A DNA stretch of 32,175 bases from Chloroflexota bacterium (GCA_016200765.1 JACQEC010000097.1:1-32175), one strand, 5' to 3'; shown: positions 16,351 through 24,423, counted from the first letter of the stretch. A program made the numbers and translations. Notes: generated by a model from the sequence alone, not told the origin.

Positions 16351-19300
16351 TCAGTCTCCCTGATAAACGTCTTCGAGGCCGTGTGCGATGGCAAAGGATT
16401 TGTTCGTCCGACACGCCTTGCGCACCCGGTCGGGCCAATAGTGCATGGCGATGTGACTCCAGTCCAACTCGCCGTTCTTCAGCTTCTCCCAGCACTTCTT
16501 CGGCTCGCTCCCCCACAGCGGGATGACCGTCTGCAGGGGCGCCAGGCGCACGATCACGCCGTCGTCAATCCAGTTTGGCGCGGGCTCGTAGCCGCCGCTG
16601 GTGATGGCTTCGAGCGCCTTGGCGAACTCGGCCAGTTCGGCGGCCAACTCCCGTAAAGCGCCCATCTGCCGTTCGATGTCCCGGCGTTGTTTGCCCGCTG
16701 CGGCGCGCGCGACCTCGGCATCGGCCAGGGCCAATTCGACCGCGCGGCGCTTGGTGTCGAGGTACGGCTCGCGTTGCAGGGCGTAGAACGTGTCTTTGGT
16801 GATGCGTTCGTGGAAGAGGACGAAGCCATAGCGGCGACCGTTGCTCTGGATGGGCCAATAGACCGGGCGCTTGCGGTACCACGGGATATGCCAGCGCGTG
16901 AAGAAGTCTCGTGCAAGAAAATGGCGCAGGTCGCCGTTTGCGCCCAGGCGGATGACTTCCTGTGCCGCATCCGCGCCGAGCATCAGATCGAGCGCCTTGC
17001 CCGCCAGCGTCGTCAGGTCGCGCGGGTGGTGCTCATCAAGCACGGTGATGCCATCCGGCACCGCCAGTTGCTGCAGGGCCTTTTCCACGTTTGCCGCGAA
17101 CAGGTGCCGGCCGTCCTGTGCGTCTACATAGGCGAACTGATCTTTCGACCCGACCAATTCATCGAACTCGCCCTCCGCAGGCATGGGCAGCGAGCCGATG
17201 GCAAAGTCTTCGCGGCGGTAGATGGCCGAGCCGAGATCGCCCGCCACCCCCGGCCGGAAGCGCCCGAGCACCACGCCGACGGCGTACGAGATCCAGCGCA
17301 CGGCAAGGTCTTCGCGGGTCAACGACTCCGCTATATCATCGTCATTGCCGCCGGCTTCATCCATATCTGCCAAAGTCTCGTCCGCGGTCGCGTTTGCGGC
17401 ACCATTTAATTCCGCTTCAATCGCTATGCGCTCTTGATTAGCAATCTTGTAAAGCTGATAAACATCCTCGTCGATCTGCGCCTCGATATCCTTGGATTGC
17501 AGTCGCATGGCCTGTACTCTCTCAAGACCGGTTTGCCAGCTTAGCGGGACAACGAAGTCATAAGTCAATTCCGATGTCGTAGACGTTACCTTTGCCAAGG
17601 AGGTTGCCAGGCCGACCAATCCACTCAATCGTCTGTCGGAGACGGCAGGTATGGGAACCCTAGCGATATCACCAACCTGAAAGTTTACGGTCGGGTTTAT
17701 CAACTTGAGAGCGTACGCAGCGAATGAGGAATTCATAACTCCCAACACCAACGCCAAGTCCCGTGGAAACAGAGTTGAACCCGCAACATCAAAAATGAAG
17801 CCACCCGGCGAAATGCGGGAAGTAGAAGTCCCGGACGTAAGGTAGGAATATGTCACACCTTCACGGAAGTAAAAGTCGACCGATTTGATGATTCGTGACC
17901 AACCAGAGTTACCGTAGAGAGGGGCGGCCCATGCCTTGAGTTCACGTCCGTCCCGCCGATAATTGATCACATAATCTTGGTTCCCAAACCATCTCTTAAA
18001 CGCTCCACCTTTCATATACGGGAACCAGCGCATGCCGCGGTTACTAGCCTCGCTGGTTGTCTTACATCCAAACGCAATCATCTTGCGGCCAACTTCCCAC
18101 CAAAAACGGAGAAACCTGAAATTGTCAGCGGTCGCCAATCCTTGGCGAGGCGGAGCAACGGTCGCCAGTCCCGGCAGCTCCTTGAAGAGCGCGCGAATGG
18201 AATCGCTCACCCAATACACCCATGGACTACCCGGAATGGCATCAAAGGCCGACTGCGCGACACGGTATATGAGGCGATGAGTTGCGCCTGCCTGCAGCGC
18301 CGCCACGGCCTGCTCGAACACAGTACGCTTGGCGTCCGAATCGGGCTCGTGCACGAGACGAAAGTAGGTGCCGATGCTGGCTTGGCGGCGCGACGTGTCA
18401 GGCTCGCGGCGCATGGCGAAGATCGTCGTGTTGACCTTCTCGCCGGATATCTCTGCAAACGCGCGCGGACCCACATGAGCCATAGACTCAATGGCGAACT
18501 CTTGCAACAGCCCCTTGCGCAAGCCTTCATACGACGAGATAAACATGAACGACTGTTGCGTGATCATCCCGACCCGCCCACGCTCGCCGGCAAACTCACC
18601 GCAGCGTTGGATGAACGCCGCATACAAGTCACCCTTTGCTTCGGGGTAGGCATCCGCCACGAAGTCCGCCAGCGTCTCGTTCATGTTCCGGCGGCTCATG
18701 TAGGGTGGATTGGCTACCACGCAGTCGTAGCGGCGCAGCATCAGGTTCAGCACACGCAACCCTTTCGCGGCCTCGCGCACAAAATAGCGCTCGTCGCTCC
18801 CCTGCACAGCGTGCGACCGCGCGAATGCGTCCAGCGCCTGCACAAGCTGTGCCGCCAGCAGGTCCCAGTACCCCGCCTGCGCCGCCTCGCGCTCAAATAG
18901 CGCCGCGGCTCTGCCAAACAGATCCAGCTGCCGCCCTTCCTGCTCGAAGCGCTTCTCCTCGTCGGCAATCAACGCGCCAATCTCCGATTCGAGCCGCAGT
19001 AGCGACCCCAGTTGCGCGCTATCCTCCAGCCGCGCCCATAGCGCCCGCAGCAGTCGTTCGTAGATCGGCCGGCTGAACTTCATCTCGCGAATGAACGCAT
19101 TGAGCCGTGTCCCGTTGAGCGTCAACACGTCTGCGCAAGCCAAGTTGTGATCGCTGATCTCGGCAGCCTTATTGAGGCTTTTCGCCTTCAGGTAGAGCGT
19201 AAGCGCCGATAGTTGAACCGCGCGCAGGTCAATGTCGATCCCGAACAGGTTGTGTTTGATGATTGCCGCGGGGATCTCCGCTTCAGAAAGAACCGAGGGT

Positions 19301-20328
19301 GCCGCCGGCCAGCCAATGTCGCCCGCATGCGCGAGCTCCTCGCGATACATCTCGGCGAACAGGTCGAACGCCACCAGTCCGAAGTGCATCGTCCCGCACG
19401 CGGGGTCCAACAGGGTGATTTCCTTTACAGCACGTAGCGGCTCACGGGGCATCTCACCGCCGGCTGGCACGAGGTACCGCAAGGCTGCGCCCAGGTGCGA
19501 GTCCGGGTGCATCTGCACCCACAGCCGTCCGAGCGTGTTCTCGACAATGAACCGCACGATCCAGCGTGGCGTAAACAATTGCGTCGCCGCCGGTATGTCC
19601 TCGCGTCGTATTTTCTTCTTCTGCCTGAAGAGCCGTTCGAAAACCTCTCGCTTTTCCTCTTCGCTAAAGAACTGGTACACCCACCCGATCGTCTCGTCCG
19701 CAGGCCACGCTGGAGCCAACCCGGCGGCATTTAGCAGTTCGAGCACGCCGCGCAGAGCAACCGGCCGCGGGAAGAGCCGCGAGGGCAAATCGTCGGGGTC
19801 GAACAGCACGTTCAGCTGTTGCGAAATCTGCCCGGCCTGCCAGAGCAGAAAGTGACGGTAGGCTGTGTCGGTCTGGCCGGCCTGCGCCAGCGCGTAGTCG
19901 GCGGCGTGCTCGGCGAGGTAGAACTTGAAGCCGTTGGAGTCGGCGCCGCGCCCGACTGCTTCGCGGACGAGATGGCGCGCCTCCATCATCTTGAAGGCGA
20001 CCAGCCGGTTCAAGTGCGTGAAAGCAATCTCCTTGACCAGCTTATCAACCGCCTCTCGCTTGTCAAGCCCGGCGATGACCTCGTCCGTCAGGAACTGCTT
20101 CAGGCGGTCGTAGGTCGCGCGTGTTTCCGGGTCCGCCAGCGCGGGCAGGTTGTTGGGCGGCTCGAGCGCGCCGTCCGGGTGCAGGCCGTACACGCCGACC
20201 AGCAGGTCGCGCGCCTCACACGCCAGCCGCTCGCGCGCGGCCAACGCAAAGTTGTGGATCGCGCCGCGCACCTCGTCGCCAAGGTATTGGTCCTGAAACA
20301 TGTGGGGGGCGATGGTCTGGTTCGTCAT
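16351..20328 (-). CDS. pglX: BREX adenine-specific DNA methyltransferase PglX
   Basis: PglX methylates an adenine in a non-palindromic site to mark host DNA. The 1325-aa product has the N-terminal helical region (1-250), SAM motif LLDPACGTMHFGL (about 307-319), catalytic motif NPPY (540-543), a recognition region (about 700-1000), an acidic linker (DEAGGNDDDIAES), and a C-terminal part with a coiled-coil-like stretch (GKQRRDIERQMGALREL) and ELDWSHIAMHYWPDRVRKAC. Length is in the normal PglX range. ATG 20328 lies 12 nt after the brxB stop, with only a weak ribosome binding site. The recognition region (about 17,400-18,150) is visibly more AT-rich than the rest. It is a paralogue of the split methylase further along the operon; unlike standard type 1 it precedes brxC. 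Confidence 0.94.
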   Translation of the reverse strand: MTNQTIAPHMFQDQYLGDEVRGAIHNFALAARERLACEARDLLVGVYGLHPDGALEPPNNLPALADPETRATYDRLKQFLTDEVIAGLDKREAVDKLVKEIAFTHLNRLVAFKMMEARHLVREAVGRGADSNGFKFYLAEHAADYALAQAGQTDTAYRHFLLWQAGQISQQLNVLFDPDDLPSRLFPRPVALRGVLELLNAAGLAPAWPADETIGWVYQFFSEEEKREVFERLFRQKKKIRREDIPAATQLFTPRWIVRFIVENTLGRLWVQMHPDSHLGAALRYLVPAGGEMPREPLRAVKEITLLDPACGTMHFGLVAFDLFAEMYREELAHAGDIGWPAAPSVLSEAEIPAAIIKHNLFGIDIDLRAVQLSALTLYLKAKSLNKAAEISDHNLACADVLTLNGTRLNAFIREMKFSRPIYERLLRALWARLEDSAQLGSLLRLESEIGALIADEEKRFEQEGRQLDLFGRAAALFEREAAQAGYWDLLAAQLVQALDAFARSHAVQGSDERYFVREAAKGLRVLNLMLRRYDCVVANPPYMSRRNMNETLADFVADAYPEAKGDLYAAFIQRCGEFAGERGRVGMITQQSFMFISSYEGLRKGLLQEFAIESMAHVGPRAFAEISGEKVNTTIFAMRREPDTSRRQASIGTYFRLVHEPDSDAKRTVFEQAVAALQAGATHRLIYRVAQSAFDAIPGSPWVYWVSDSIRALFKELPGLATVAPPRQGLATADNFRFLRFWWEVGRKMIAFGCKTTSEASNRGMRWFPYMKGGAFKRWFGNQDYVINYRRDGRELKAWAAPLYGNSGWSRIIKSVDFYFREGVTYSYLTSGTSTSRISPGGFIFDVAGSTLFPRDLALVLGVMNSSFAAYALKLINPTVNFQVGDIARVPIPAVSDRRLSGLVGLATSLAKVTSTTSELTYDFVVPLSWQTGLERVQAMRLQSKDIEAQIDEDVYQLYKIANQERIAIEAELNGAANATADETLADMDEAGGNDDDIAESLTREDLAVRWISYAVGVVLGRFRPGVAGDLGSAIYRREDFAIGSLPMPAEGEFDELVGSKDQFAYVDAQDGRHLFAANVEKALQQLAVPDGITVLDEHHPRDLTTLAGKALDLMLGADAAQEVIRLGANGDLRHFLARDFFTRWHIPWYRKRPVYWPIQSNGRRYGFVLFHERITKDTFYALQREPYLDTKRRAVELALADAEVARAAAGKQRRDIERQMGALRELAAELAEFAKALEAITSGGYEPAPNWIDDGVIVRLAPLQTVIPLWGSEPKKCWEKLKNGELDWSHIAMHYWPDRVRKACRTNKSFAIAHGLEDVYQGD

Positions 20329-20340
20329 CGGCTGGGCGGT

Positions 20341-20931
20341 TCAATCTACGTAGACTTTGGTGTGATAGCTGCCGCGCCCTTCGTTCTCGGCGATGCCCAT
20401 GAAGCGCAGGCTGGCGCCTTCGGTCGTGGCGGGCAGGAACAGCACACAGGGCACATGCGTGCGGCCTTTCATCTCGTCGAGCAGTTTCGAGACGCGGTAG
20501 ATATTCGGCGCCAGCGCGCCCGCGCGCCAGATAAACGCGAGGTCTTTATGCGGGTTCAGACTGCGCAACTGCTCCGCCAACAGCCCGGGCAGAGGGCGGA
20601 AATCGGGGTCCGACAGGTAGTCGTTGATCTGCTGTTGCGCCGCGTCGAAGCCTGCCTGCGCCTCCAGGCTGATGACGGCATCCAGCCCCTCGGATTCGTC
20701 GATCGCGCGCCACAACAGATCGGCCAGCGAGACGTAGACAATGCACCGGATGTGGTCGTTCTCCAGCCGCGTTTTGAGCAGGGCCACCTCGCCGCGCATC
20801 GCCCACTCTTCCGCCGGGGTGTAGCAGAAGGTGGCGAAGGGCAGGTCGTGGTACATGTAGTGCCCCAGCGGGTCGCGGCGCAAGTCGGCCTCAAGCCGCT
20901 TGATGCGTTCTTTTAACGAGGACATCGGCAT
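20341..20931 (-). CDS. brxB: BREX protein BrxB (DUF1788)
   Basis: BrxB is a small core protein of unknown biochemistry needed for defence. The 196-aa product begins MPMSSLKERIKRLEADLRRD and contains LPFATFCYTPAEEWAMR, both typical of the DUF1788 family, and it ends with RGSYHTKVYVD, a conserved C-terminal type. Length fits the family (about 190-200 aa). ATG 20931 overlaps the end of brxA by 41 nt; ATG 20925 is a possible shorter start. Overlap with brxA and a 9-12 nt gap to pglX place it in one transcript with them. Confidence 0.92.
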   Translation of the reverse strand: MPMSSLKERIKRLEADLRRDPLGHYMYHDLPFATFCYTPAEEWAMRGEVALLKTRLENDHIRCIVYVSLADLLWRAIDESEGLDAVISLEAQAGFDAAQQQINDYLSDPDFRPLPGLLAEQLRSLNPHKDLAFIWRAGALAPNIYRVSKLLDEMKGRTHVPCVLFLPATTEGASLRFMGIAENEGRGSYHTKVYVD

Positions 20932-21694
20932 ACTCCGCTAGGCTTGCGGCCGGAAACTCGAGCCGGATAACCGTACCGGCGGCCTGATACGACAGCAAAT
21001 CTGACTGATGCGCTTCGAGAAAAAACCGCTCGACCGCTTCGACGGGCAGAAAGAAGAGCTTCCATTCGTCGCTGTGCAGCACGCGCTCGCCTGACGACAG
21101 CTGGCGCCGTATGGCGAAGGCGATAAACGCAAAACTCTGGGTGGGCAAGTAGATCGGCGTGATTGATTTGTGCACGGCGCCCTGCAGGATGCCAAAATCG
21201 CGCAGGGTTGCCATAGCCCCTTGTGCAACGCGCCGCGCCGTTTCCTCGCTCCACGGCTCCGTTGTCTTACCTTCGGCGCTCCACTCATGAATGGCGCGCA
21301 CGACCTGCTCGACGCGCATCTCGGTGAAACCGGCCATACAGCGCGGGTAGAGCAAATCCGTGACGATCGCGCGCAGCAGGAGATCATTCTGCACAGAGTA
21401 GAAGTAGAGCAGAGGGTCCAGCCACGGTGGCGGCGCGTGCCCTTGCGACAGCGCAACCAGGGCCTGGCCGACATCCGGATCGTCGAAATAGCGTTGGCGG
21501 AAAATCCGCAGGATATCCCGCACGCGCGAGCGCGAAGTCTTGCCGAAGATATTGGACTGCTCCACGCGCTGTAGGTTGTCCGCAACGCTGGTAGACAGGT
21601 CCCATGCGGCCAGCAGCGTCTTCGTGTCGGCCAAGAGAGCGCTCGCCTTGATCAGCCGGCTGGTAAAACGAGGCTCGTCAGTTATAGATACCAT
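20891..21694 (-). CDS. brxA: BREX protein BrxA (DUF1819)
   Basis: BrxA is a small helical DNA-binding core protein of BREX. The 267-aa product begins MVSITDEPRFTSRLIKASAL, with the family's usual F(T/S)-x-xLxKAxAL start, followed by RSRVRDILRIFRQRYFDDPD, another recognisable DUF1819 block, and LLFYFYSVQND-like LDPLLYFYSVQNDLLLRAIV near residue 90. Length agrees with the family. I use ATG 21694; the track's GTG at 21697 is an equivalent option three bases upstream. The start lies just 4 nt beyond the brxE stop (TGATGTGATGG context), which suggests translational coupling. Confidence 0.92.
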   Translation of the reverse strand: MVSITDEPRFTSRLIKASALLADTKTLLAAWDLSTSVADNLQRVEQSNIFGKTSRSRVRDILRIFRQRYFDDPDVGQALVALSQGHAPPPWLDPLLYFYSVQNDLLLRAIVTDLLYPRCMAGFTEMRVEQVVRAIHEWSAEGKTTEPWSEETARRVAQGAMATLRDFGILQGAVHKSITPIYLPTQSFAFIAFAIRRQLSSGERVLHSDEWKLFFLPVEAVERFFLEAHQSDLLSYQAAGTVIRLEFPAASLAEYADVLVKRTHQAA

Positions 21695-21698
21695 CACA

Positions 21699-22232
21699 TC
21701 AGGATCGAATAAAAGGGAATACGGGCTCGACGGGCTTACCCGAGAGATAGGCCCACGCCAGCGCTTTTGCGATGTCTACGGCAGAGACGGGAAGACCTTG
21801 CGATGGCCATCGGATCGCCACCCTGCGGTTCGAGAGTTGTTCGATGGATGGCCGCCTGGCCGGTCTGTCACCCAGTAGCGATGACAAATGCAGTTGCAAC
21901 ACAGCCATAGACTCGATAGGCTGTGTCGGGATGGGGCAGTCCATTAAAGGCAGACGACTCAATTCGAGATTGGTCTCGCCGTCGGTATCGAGCCTGAACA
22001 GGTGTAAGGCCTCCGGATGGTCGGCAAAAGCCGCCTGATGCCTGGCTGCTGCTGTGGCCAGCCCCAGCTTGCGCGCGATCTCCTCCGGCGCCGATGGGAA
22101 GAGGCGCTCAAGGATGAAGGCTCCAGCGGCTGTCAGCGATTCGTCATCCCACCAGCCCAGACTATCCTTTTGAGCTGCGCGCGCGATCAGTAGCTGAAGT
22201 TGCAATATCAGTACAGCAGATGACCGGATCAT
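21699..22232 (-). CDS. brxE: BrxE family protein
   Basis: The 177-aa product starts MIRSSAVLILQLQLLIARAA and has LGWWDDESL (about 25-33), a patch of helices, then LHLFRLDTD (about 76-84). This pattern (a leucine-rich first helix, a WW pair, and a xHLFRL segment) matches what I recall of BrxE, a protein described for type 6 BREX. Its position directly before brxA, with the stop just 4 nt upstream of the brxA start, supports the call. AAGGTG precedes ATG 22232. A weak -10-like CATAAT lies 11 nt upstream, but the main promoter is probably further up. The biochemical role is unknown. If not BrxE, it is an unnamed first gene of the operon. Confidence 0.65.
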   Translation of the reverse strand: MIRSSAVLILQLQLLIARAAQKDSLGWWDDESLTAAGAFILERLFPSAPEEIARKLGLATAAARHQAAFADHPEALHLFRLDTDGETNLELSRLPLMDCPIPTQPIESMAVLQLHLSSLLGDRPARRPSIEQLSNRRVAIRWPSQGLPVSAVDIAKALAWAYLSGKPVEPVFPFIRS

Positions 22233-22257
22233 TCACCTTCTCTATTATGACTGGGAC

Positions 22258-22356
22258 TTAAACCCGCTGGAGGGAGGAGCTCGACCTGGAGTTTGGCGGC
22301 CGTTCATAACGGTTCATCAGTTCAATGTTGAGATCATCGGAGTCCCATATGCCCAT
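22258..22356 (-). CDS. Possible small ORF coupled to the 19-aa ORF (32 aa)
   Basis: ATG 22356 overlaps the stop of the 19-aa ORF (TAATG), which would allow reinitiation. The 32 residues begin MGIWDSDDLNIELMNRYERP and end in a serine-rich tail; the stop falls inside the left arm of the inverted repeat. Amino-acid composition looks protein-like, but nothing is recognised. Joining it to the upstream ORF by one frame change would give a single protein of about 52 aa, so decay of one gene is an alternative. Confidence 0.25.
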   Translation of the reverse strand: MGIWDSDDLNIELMNRYERPPNSRSSSSLQRV

Positions 22357-22415
22357 TATGAAAAACGACGACGGGATTCATCAAAGGTCGCCCGGTCGAA
22401 GTCTCCCCGACGCAT
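22356..22415 (-). CDS. Possible leader peptide ORF (19 aa)
   Basis: In the BREX leader the sequence AGGAGCCGCTCATG gives a strong Shine-Dalgarno at ideal spacing in front of ATG 22415. The ORF encodes MRRGDFDRATFDESRRRFS and stops at TAA (22358-22356). The stop overlaps the next ATG as TAATG. It could be a translated leader peptide, or the first part of a small gene broken by a frameshift. I recognise no family, and it is too short for the ORF track. The ribosome binding site is the only positive evidence. Confidence 0.3.
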   Translation of the reverse strand: MRRGDFDRATFDESRRRFS

Positions 22416-22540
22416 GAGCGGCTCCTAATGAGCGCTAAATTCTCCTTTGCCCCTTGCAGGCTGCGCAAGACCGTGGCATCAACTGGCAATCACCCTGGCC
22501 GCCACCCCGCAAGAGTTGCTGCCAGTGGGACCTTTGCAAT

Positions 22541-22576
22541 TGCCGAAATTATACCGTGACTGAAGAATGGGCGCAA
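22541..22576 (-). promoter_or_regulatory. Likely BREX operon promoter
   Basis: On the minus strand TTGCGC (22576-22571) is followed after exactly 17 nt by a perfect TATAAT (22553-22548). Transcription would start near 22541 and run into brxE, leaving a leader of about 310 nt. It is the best sigma70-type promoter seen in this intergenic region. No activity is proven. Confidence 0.55.
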
Positions 22577-22696
22577 GGCGCTAGGAGTTTAAGTCCGGAG
22601 TATATCTCAACAAACGAATTGACGCGGTGACAGAAAAAGGGCGGTGTGTCCTGCCAAAAGCCAACACGATGTTTGTGGCATAGTGAGCGGATACAA

Positions 22697-22753
22697 GAAC
22701 TCCAAACCTCGGTCTTTCAGACTCACGAATCGCTCCCGGCTGATGCAGATATC
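22697..22753 (-). pseudogene. Possible radC C-terminal relic
   Basis: On the minus strand the frame reads DICISRERFVSLKDRGLEF. This resembles the end of the RadC-like protein 1.1 kb away (FVSLKERRLGF, 8 of 11 identical from FVSLK), and the two DNA stretches also look alike by eye. No JAB motif precedes it. It sits directly after the 242-frame ORF's stop and may be the scar of a duplication or of element integration. Confidence 0.35.
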
Positions 22754-22757
22754 TCGA

Positions 22758-23399
22758 TCATTCTTCGGACCGATCACGGGCAGGAAGCGCTTTACACCAC
22801 CAGCGAGCATTACCCCCAATCTCCACATAACCTCGTTCACTCAAGAACTCGGTATAGCCCTGCTCAATGGTCGGCTCATAGGACGGCGTGTAGAGGGTTC
22901 GCCCCCGGAGATCGCCCTCCACGGCGCGCCAGAGCGCCGCCAGTCGTTCGCGCCAGCGCCCCTCGCGACCCTGTGCCTGCAAATAACACTCCCACAGCAC
23001 CGCGGCGTGCGGCCCCACCCAGGCTTGCGCCTGACCGAGCGGCTGCAGCTGCACCTGCAGGTCGTTCACGCCCAGCATGAGCCTCTGCGGGTTGTGGTGA
23101 TTCCAGACCATCAGTAGGCGCGGACTCGGCCAGGGCCGGAAGAACTTGTACAAGCGGTACTCGCCTAAGGACAGATTGACTTCGGGCGAGAGGCCCGCGA
23201 AGTGGTCGAAGCGGGGGCGCTCGCGCGCCGGTGGGAAGCGCGCCACATAGGTACGCTGGCGCTCATCGTCGAGCGTCTGCACCCACTGCCACTGGTCGGA
23301 GAAGCTCAATAGCACCTCGCCCGCCTGCGGGTAATCCTGGGCCACCACGTCGGCTAGCTTGGGTCTGTTTACAGTGGGTTCTCGCTCGTTTGCTCGCAT
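22758..23399 (-). CDS. Hypothetical protein of the mobile module
   Basis: The 213-aa product is not recognised. It is soluble, rich in Trp, Arg and Gln, without signal peptide or membrane segment; visible stretches include LADVVAQDYPQAGEVLLSF near the N-terminus and LLMVWNHHNPQRLMLGVNDL in the middle. The ORF track starts at 23486, but ATG 23399 lies only 2 nt after the stop of the upstream 115-aa gene and avoids an 87-nt overlap, so I use it. It is very likely cotranslated with that gene. The 3' end abuts a possible radC relic, so the last residues may be altered by a past rearrangement. Confidence 0.6.
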   Translation of the reverse strand: MRANEREPTVNRPKLADVVAQDYPQAGEVLLSFSDQWQWVQTLDDERQRTYVARFPPARERPRFDHFAGLSPEVNLSLGEYRLYKFFRPWPSPRLLMVWNHHNPQRLMLGVNDLQVQLQPLGQAQAWVGPHAAVLWECYLQAQGREGRWRERLAALWRAVEGDLRGRTLYTPSYEPTIEQGYTEFLSERGYVEIGGNARWWCKALPARDRSEE

Positions 23400-23401
23400 A
23401 C

Positions 23402-23749
23402 TCAGGTTGGGCGCTGGCCCGGCAGCCCGATGCGATACGTGCTGAAGTGACCTTCGTCCTTGAACAACACCGTCACAAACTCCCAATGCGGGTCGTAGGC
23501 GCTCACCATGCGCCGCGCATCCGGCACCGGCAGCCGCTCCAGCTCCGTCTGCGGCAGGTAGGCCATCGGGTGCCCCGCTCCATCAAAGGTGGCCGTGGTG
23601 TCGACCGTGAGCGCCCCGCGCCCGCACTGGGCATAACCGCGCTGGGCGATTGGCCAAAAGAGGAACAGGTTCTGGCCGATCCAGGCCAGGTCACCAGCGC
23701 GCTCGCGGCGCGCCCATTCGGGGATGACGGCTTGTTCGGGGCTGTGCAT
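23402..23749 (-). CDS. Hypothetical protein, 115 aa
   Basis: This short soluble protein is unrecognised. It contains WIGQNLFLFWPIAQRGYAQC near residue 23 and WEFVTVLFKDEGHFSTYRIG near the end. Start ATG 23749 is well supported: a TTCCCT-17-TATACT promoter with TGC extension lies so close (8 nt) that the message would be nearly leaderless. It forms a two-gene unit with the next gene (2-nt gap). The neighbours RadC and VirD4-like ATPase suggest a mobile-element housekeeping role, but no function can be claimed. Confidence 0.62.
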   Translation of the reverse strand: MHSPEQAVIPEWARRERAGDLAWIGQNLFLFWPIAQRGYAQCGRGALTVDTTATFDGAGHPMAYLPQTELERLPVPDARRMVSAYDPHWEFVTVLFKDEGHFSTYRIGLPGQRPT

Positions 23750-23757
23750 ATCCCGTC

Positions 23758-23786
23758 AGTATAGCAAGCGGACGATCGTGAGGGAA
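23758..23786 (-). promoter_or_regulatory. Extended -10 promoter for the 115-aa gene
   Basis: The minus strand shows TTCCCT (23786-23781), 17 nt, then TATACT (23763-23758) preceded by TGC. The block CGCTTGCTATACT is identical to the one before the radC-like gene. ATG follows 8 nt after the -10. Confidence 0.6.
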
Positions 23787-23804
23787 GCCCCCAAAAGCAT
23801 GAGG

Positions 23805-24353
23805 TCAGGGACTGAAGCCTAGTCGGCGTTCCTTCAGGCTGACGAACTGGCCCTTGCCGATCACCAGATGGTCGAGCACGTCAATATCCAGCAGCTTCCC
23901 GGCGGCGATGAGCTGCTCGGTCATGTGCACGTCTTCTGGTGATGGGTTCGGGTCGCCCGAGGGGTGGTTGTGCACCACGATCAGGCTGGCCGCGTTGTCC
24001 ATGACCGCGGGCCGGAAGACCTCGACCATACGCATCGTGATCGTGTTCAGCGAGCCCTGGTAGATCATCGTCGTGGAGAGCACCCGCCCGCGCGTGTTCA
24101 AACTGATCGCGCGTAGCTGCTCGTGCGGGAGATCCTCCATCTCCAAGCGCAAGAAGTTATAGGCGTCGAGCGGGTGGCGGATCAGCGTCGCCTCGGCGAG
24201 CGATTGGCCGGTGCGCGTCTCGTAAATGCGTGAGGCTTCGGCCAGGAAGCGGCGCAACAGGTGCAACATGGCCGCGTCGTCGGGCTTCAAGAAAGTGAGC
24301 TGTTGTTCGGGCACGCGTCGTCCGCCGGTAGGACGCAGTCGTTCGGGTGGCAT
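23805..24353 (-). CDS. RadC-like JAB domain protein
   Basis: The 182-aa product is a JAB/MPN metalloprotease-fold protein of the RadC (DUF2466) type often carried by plasmids and integrative elements. The metal-binding signature VVHNHPSGDPNPSPED (about 126-141) is complete, preceded by ISLNTRGRVLSTTMIYQGSL and followed by LDHLVIGKGQFVSLKERRL, all standard. It lacks the N-terminal helix-hairpin-helix part of chromosomal RadC, as mobile versions do. Start ATG 24353 sits 9 nt after an extended -10 box. Despite its name, a role in DNA repair is not established for this family. Confidence 0.87.
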   Translation of the reverse strand: MPPERLRPTGGRRVPEQQLTFLKPDDAAMLHLLRRFLAEASRIYETRTGQSLAEATLIRHPLDAYNFLRLEMEDLPHEQLRAISLNTRGRVLSTTMIYQGSLNTITMRMVEVFRPAVMDNAASLIVVHNHPSGDPNPSPEDVHMTEQLIAAGKLLDIDVLDHLVIGKGQFVSLKERRLGFSP

Positions 24354-24362
24354 CGTCCCCCG

Positions 24363-24391
24363 AGTATAGCAAGCGCCCCACTCAAAGGGAA
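24363..24391 (-). promoter_or_regulatory. Extended -10 promoter for the radC-like gene
   Basis: Minus strand: TTCCCT (24391-24386), 17-nt spacer, TATACT (24368-24363) with TGC directly before it. This is the same architecture and partly the same sequence as the promoter of the 115-aa gene. ATG lies 9 nt downstream, so the transcript would be leaderless or nearly so. Confidence 0.6.
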
Positions 24392-24423
24392 TAGGGCAAC
24401 CCCGGCCCGGGCCGCGCGAGGGC

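Larger units (their letters stand above)
22254..22596. repeat. 10-bp inverted repeat flanking the BREX leader
   Basis: GGACTTAAAC at 22254-22263 is mirrored by GTTTAAGTCC at 22587-22596, 323 bp apart, just outside the candidate promoter and just before brxE. The arms may continue imperfectly for a few bases. The pair could be the termini of a small non-autonomous element, or two operator copies; ten bases are also possible by chance. Confidence 0.35.

Noticed and set aside
14906-16363. Plus-strand ORF of 485 aa
   Set aside because: It is antisense to the Walker region of brxC. It has no recognisable motif and is typical of long open antisense frames in GC-rich genes.
19819-20916. Plus-strand ORF of 365 aa
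   Set aside because: It is antisense to the pglX N-terminus and brxB; no domain is recognised.
22607-22840. Minus ORF of 77 aa as a real gene
   Set aside because: Its first half overlaps the end of the 213-aa gene in another frame and it lacks a ribosome binding site; only a short radC-like stretch is meaningful, reported as a relic.
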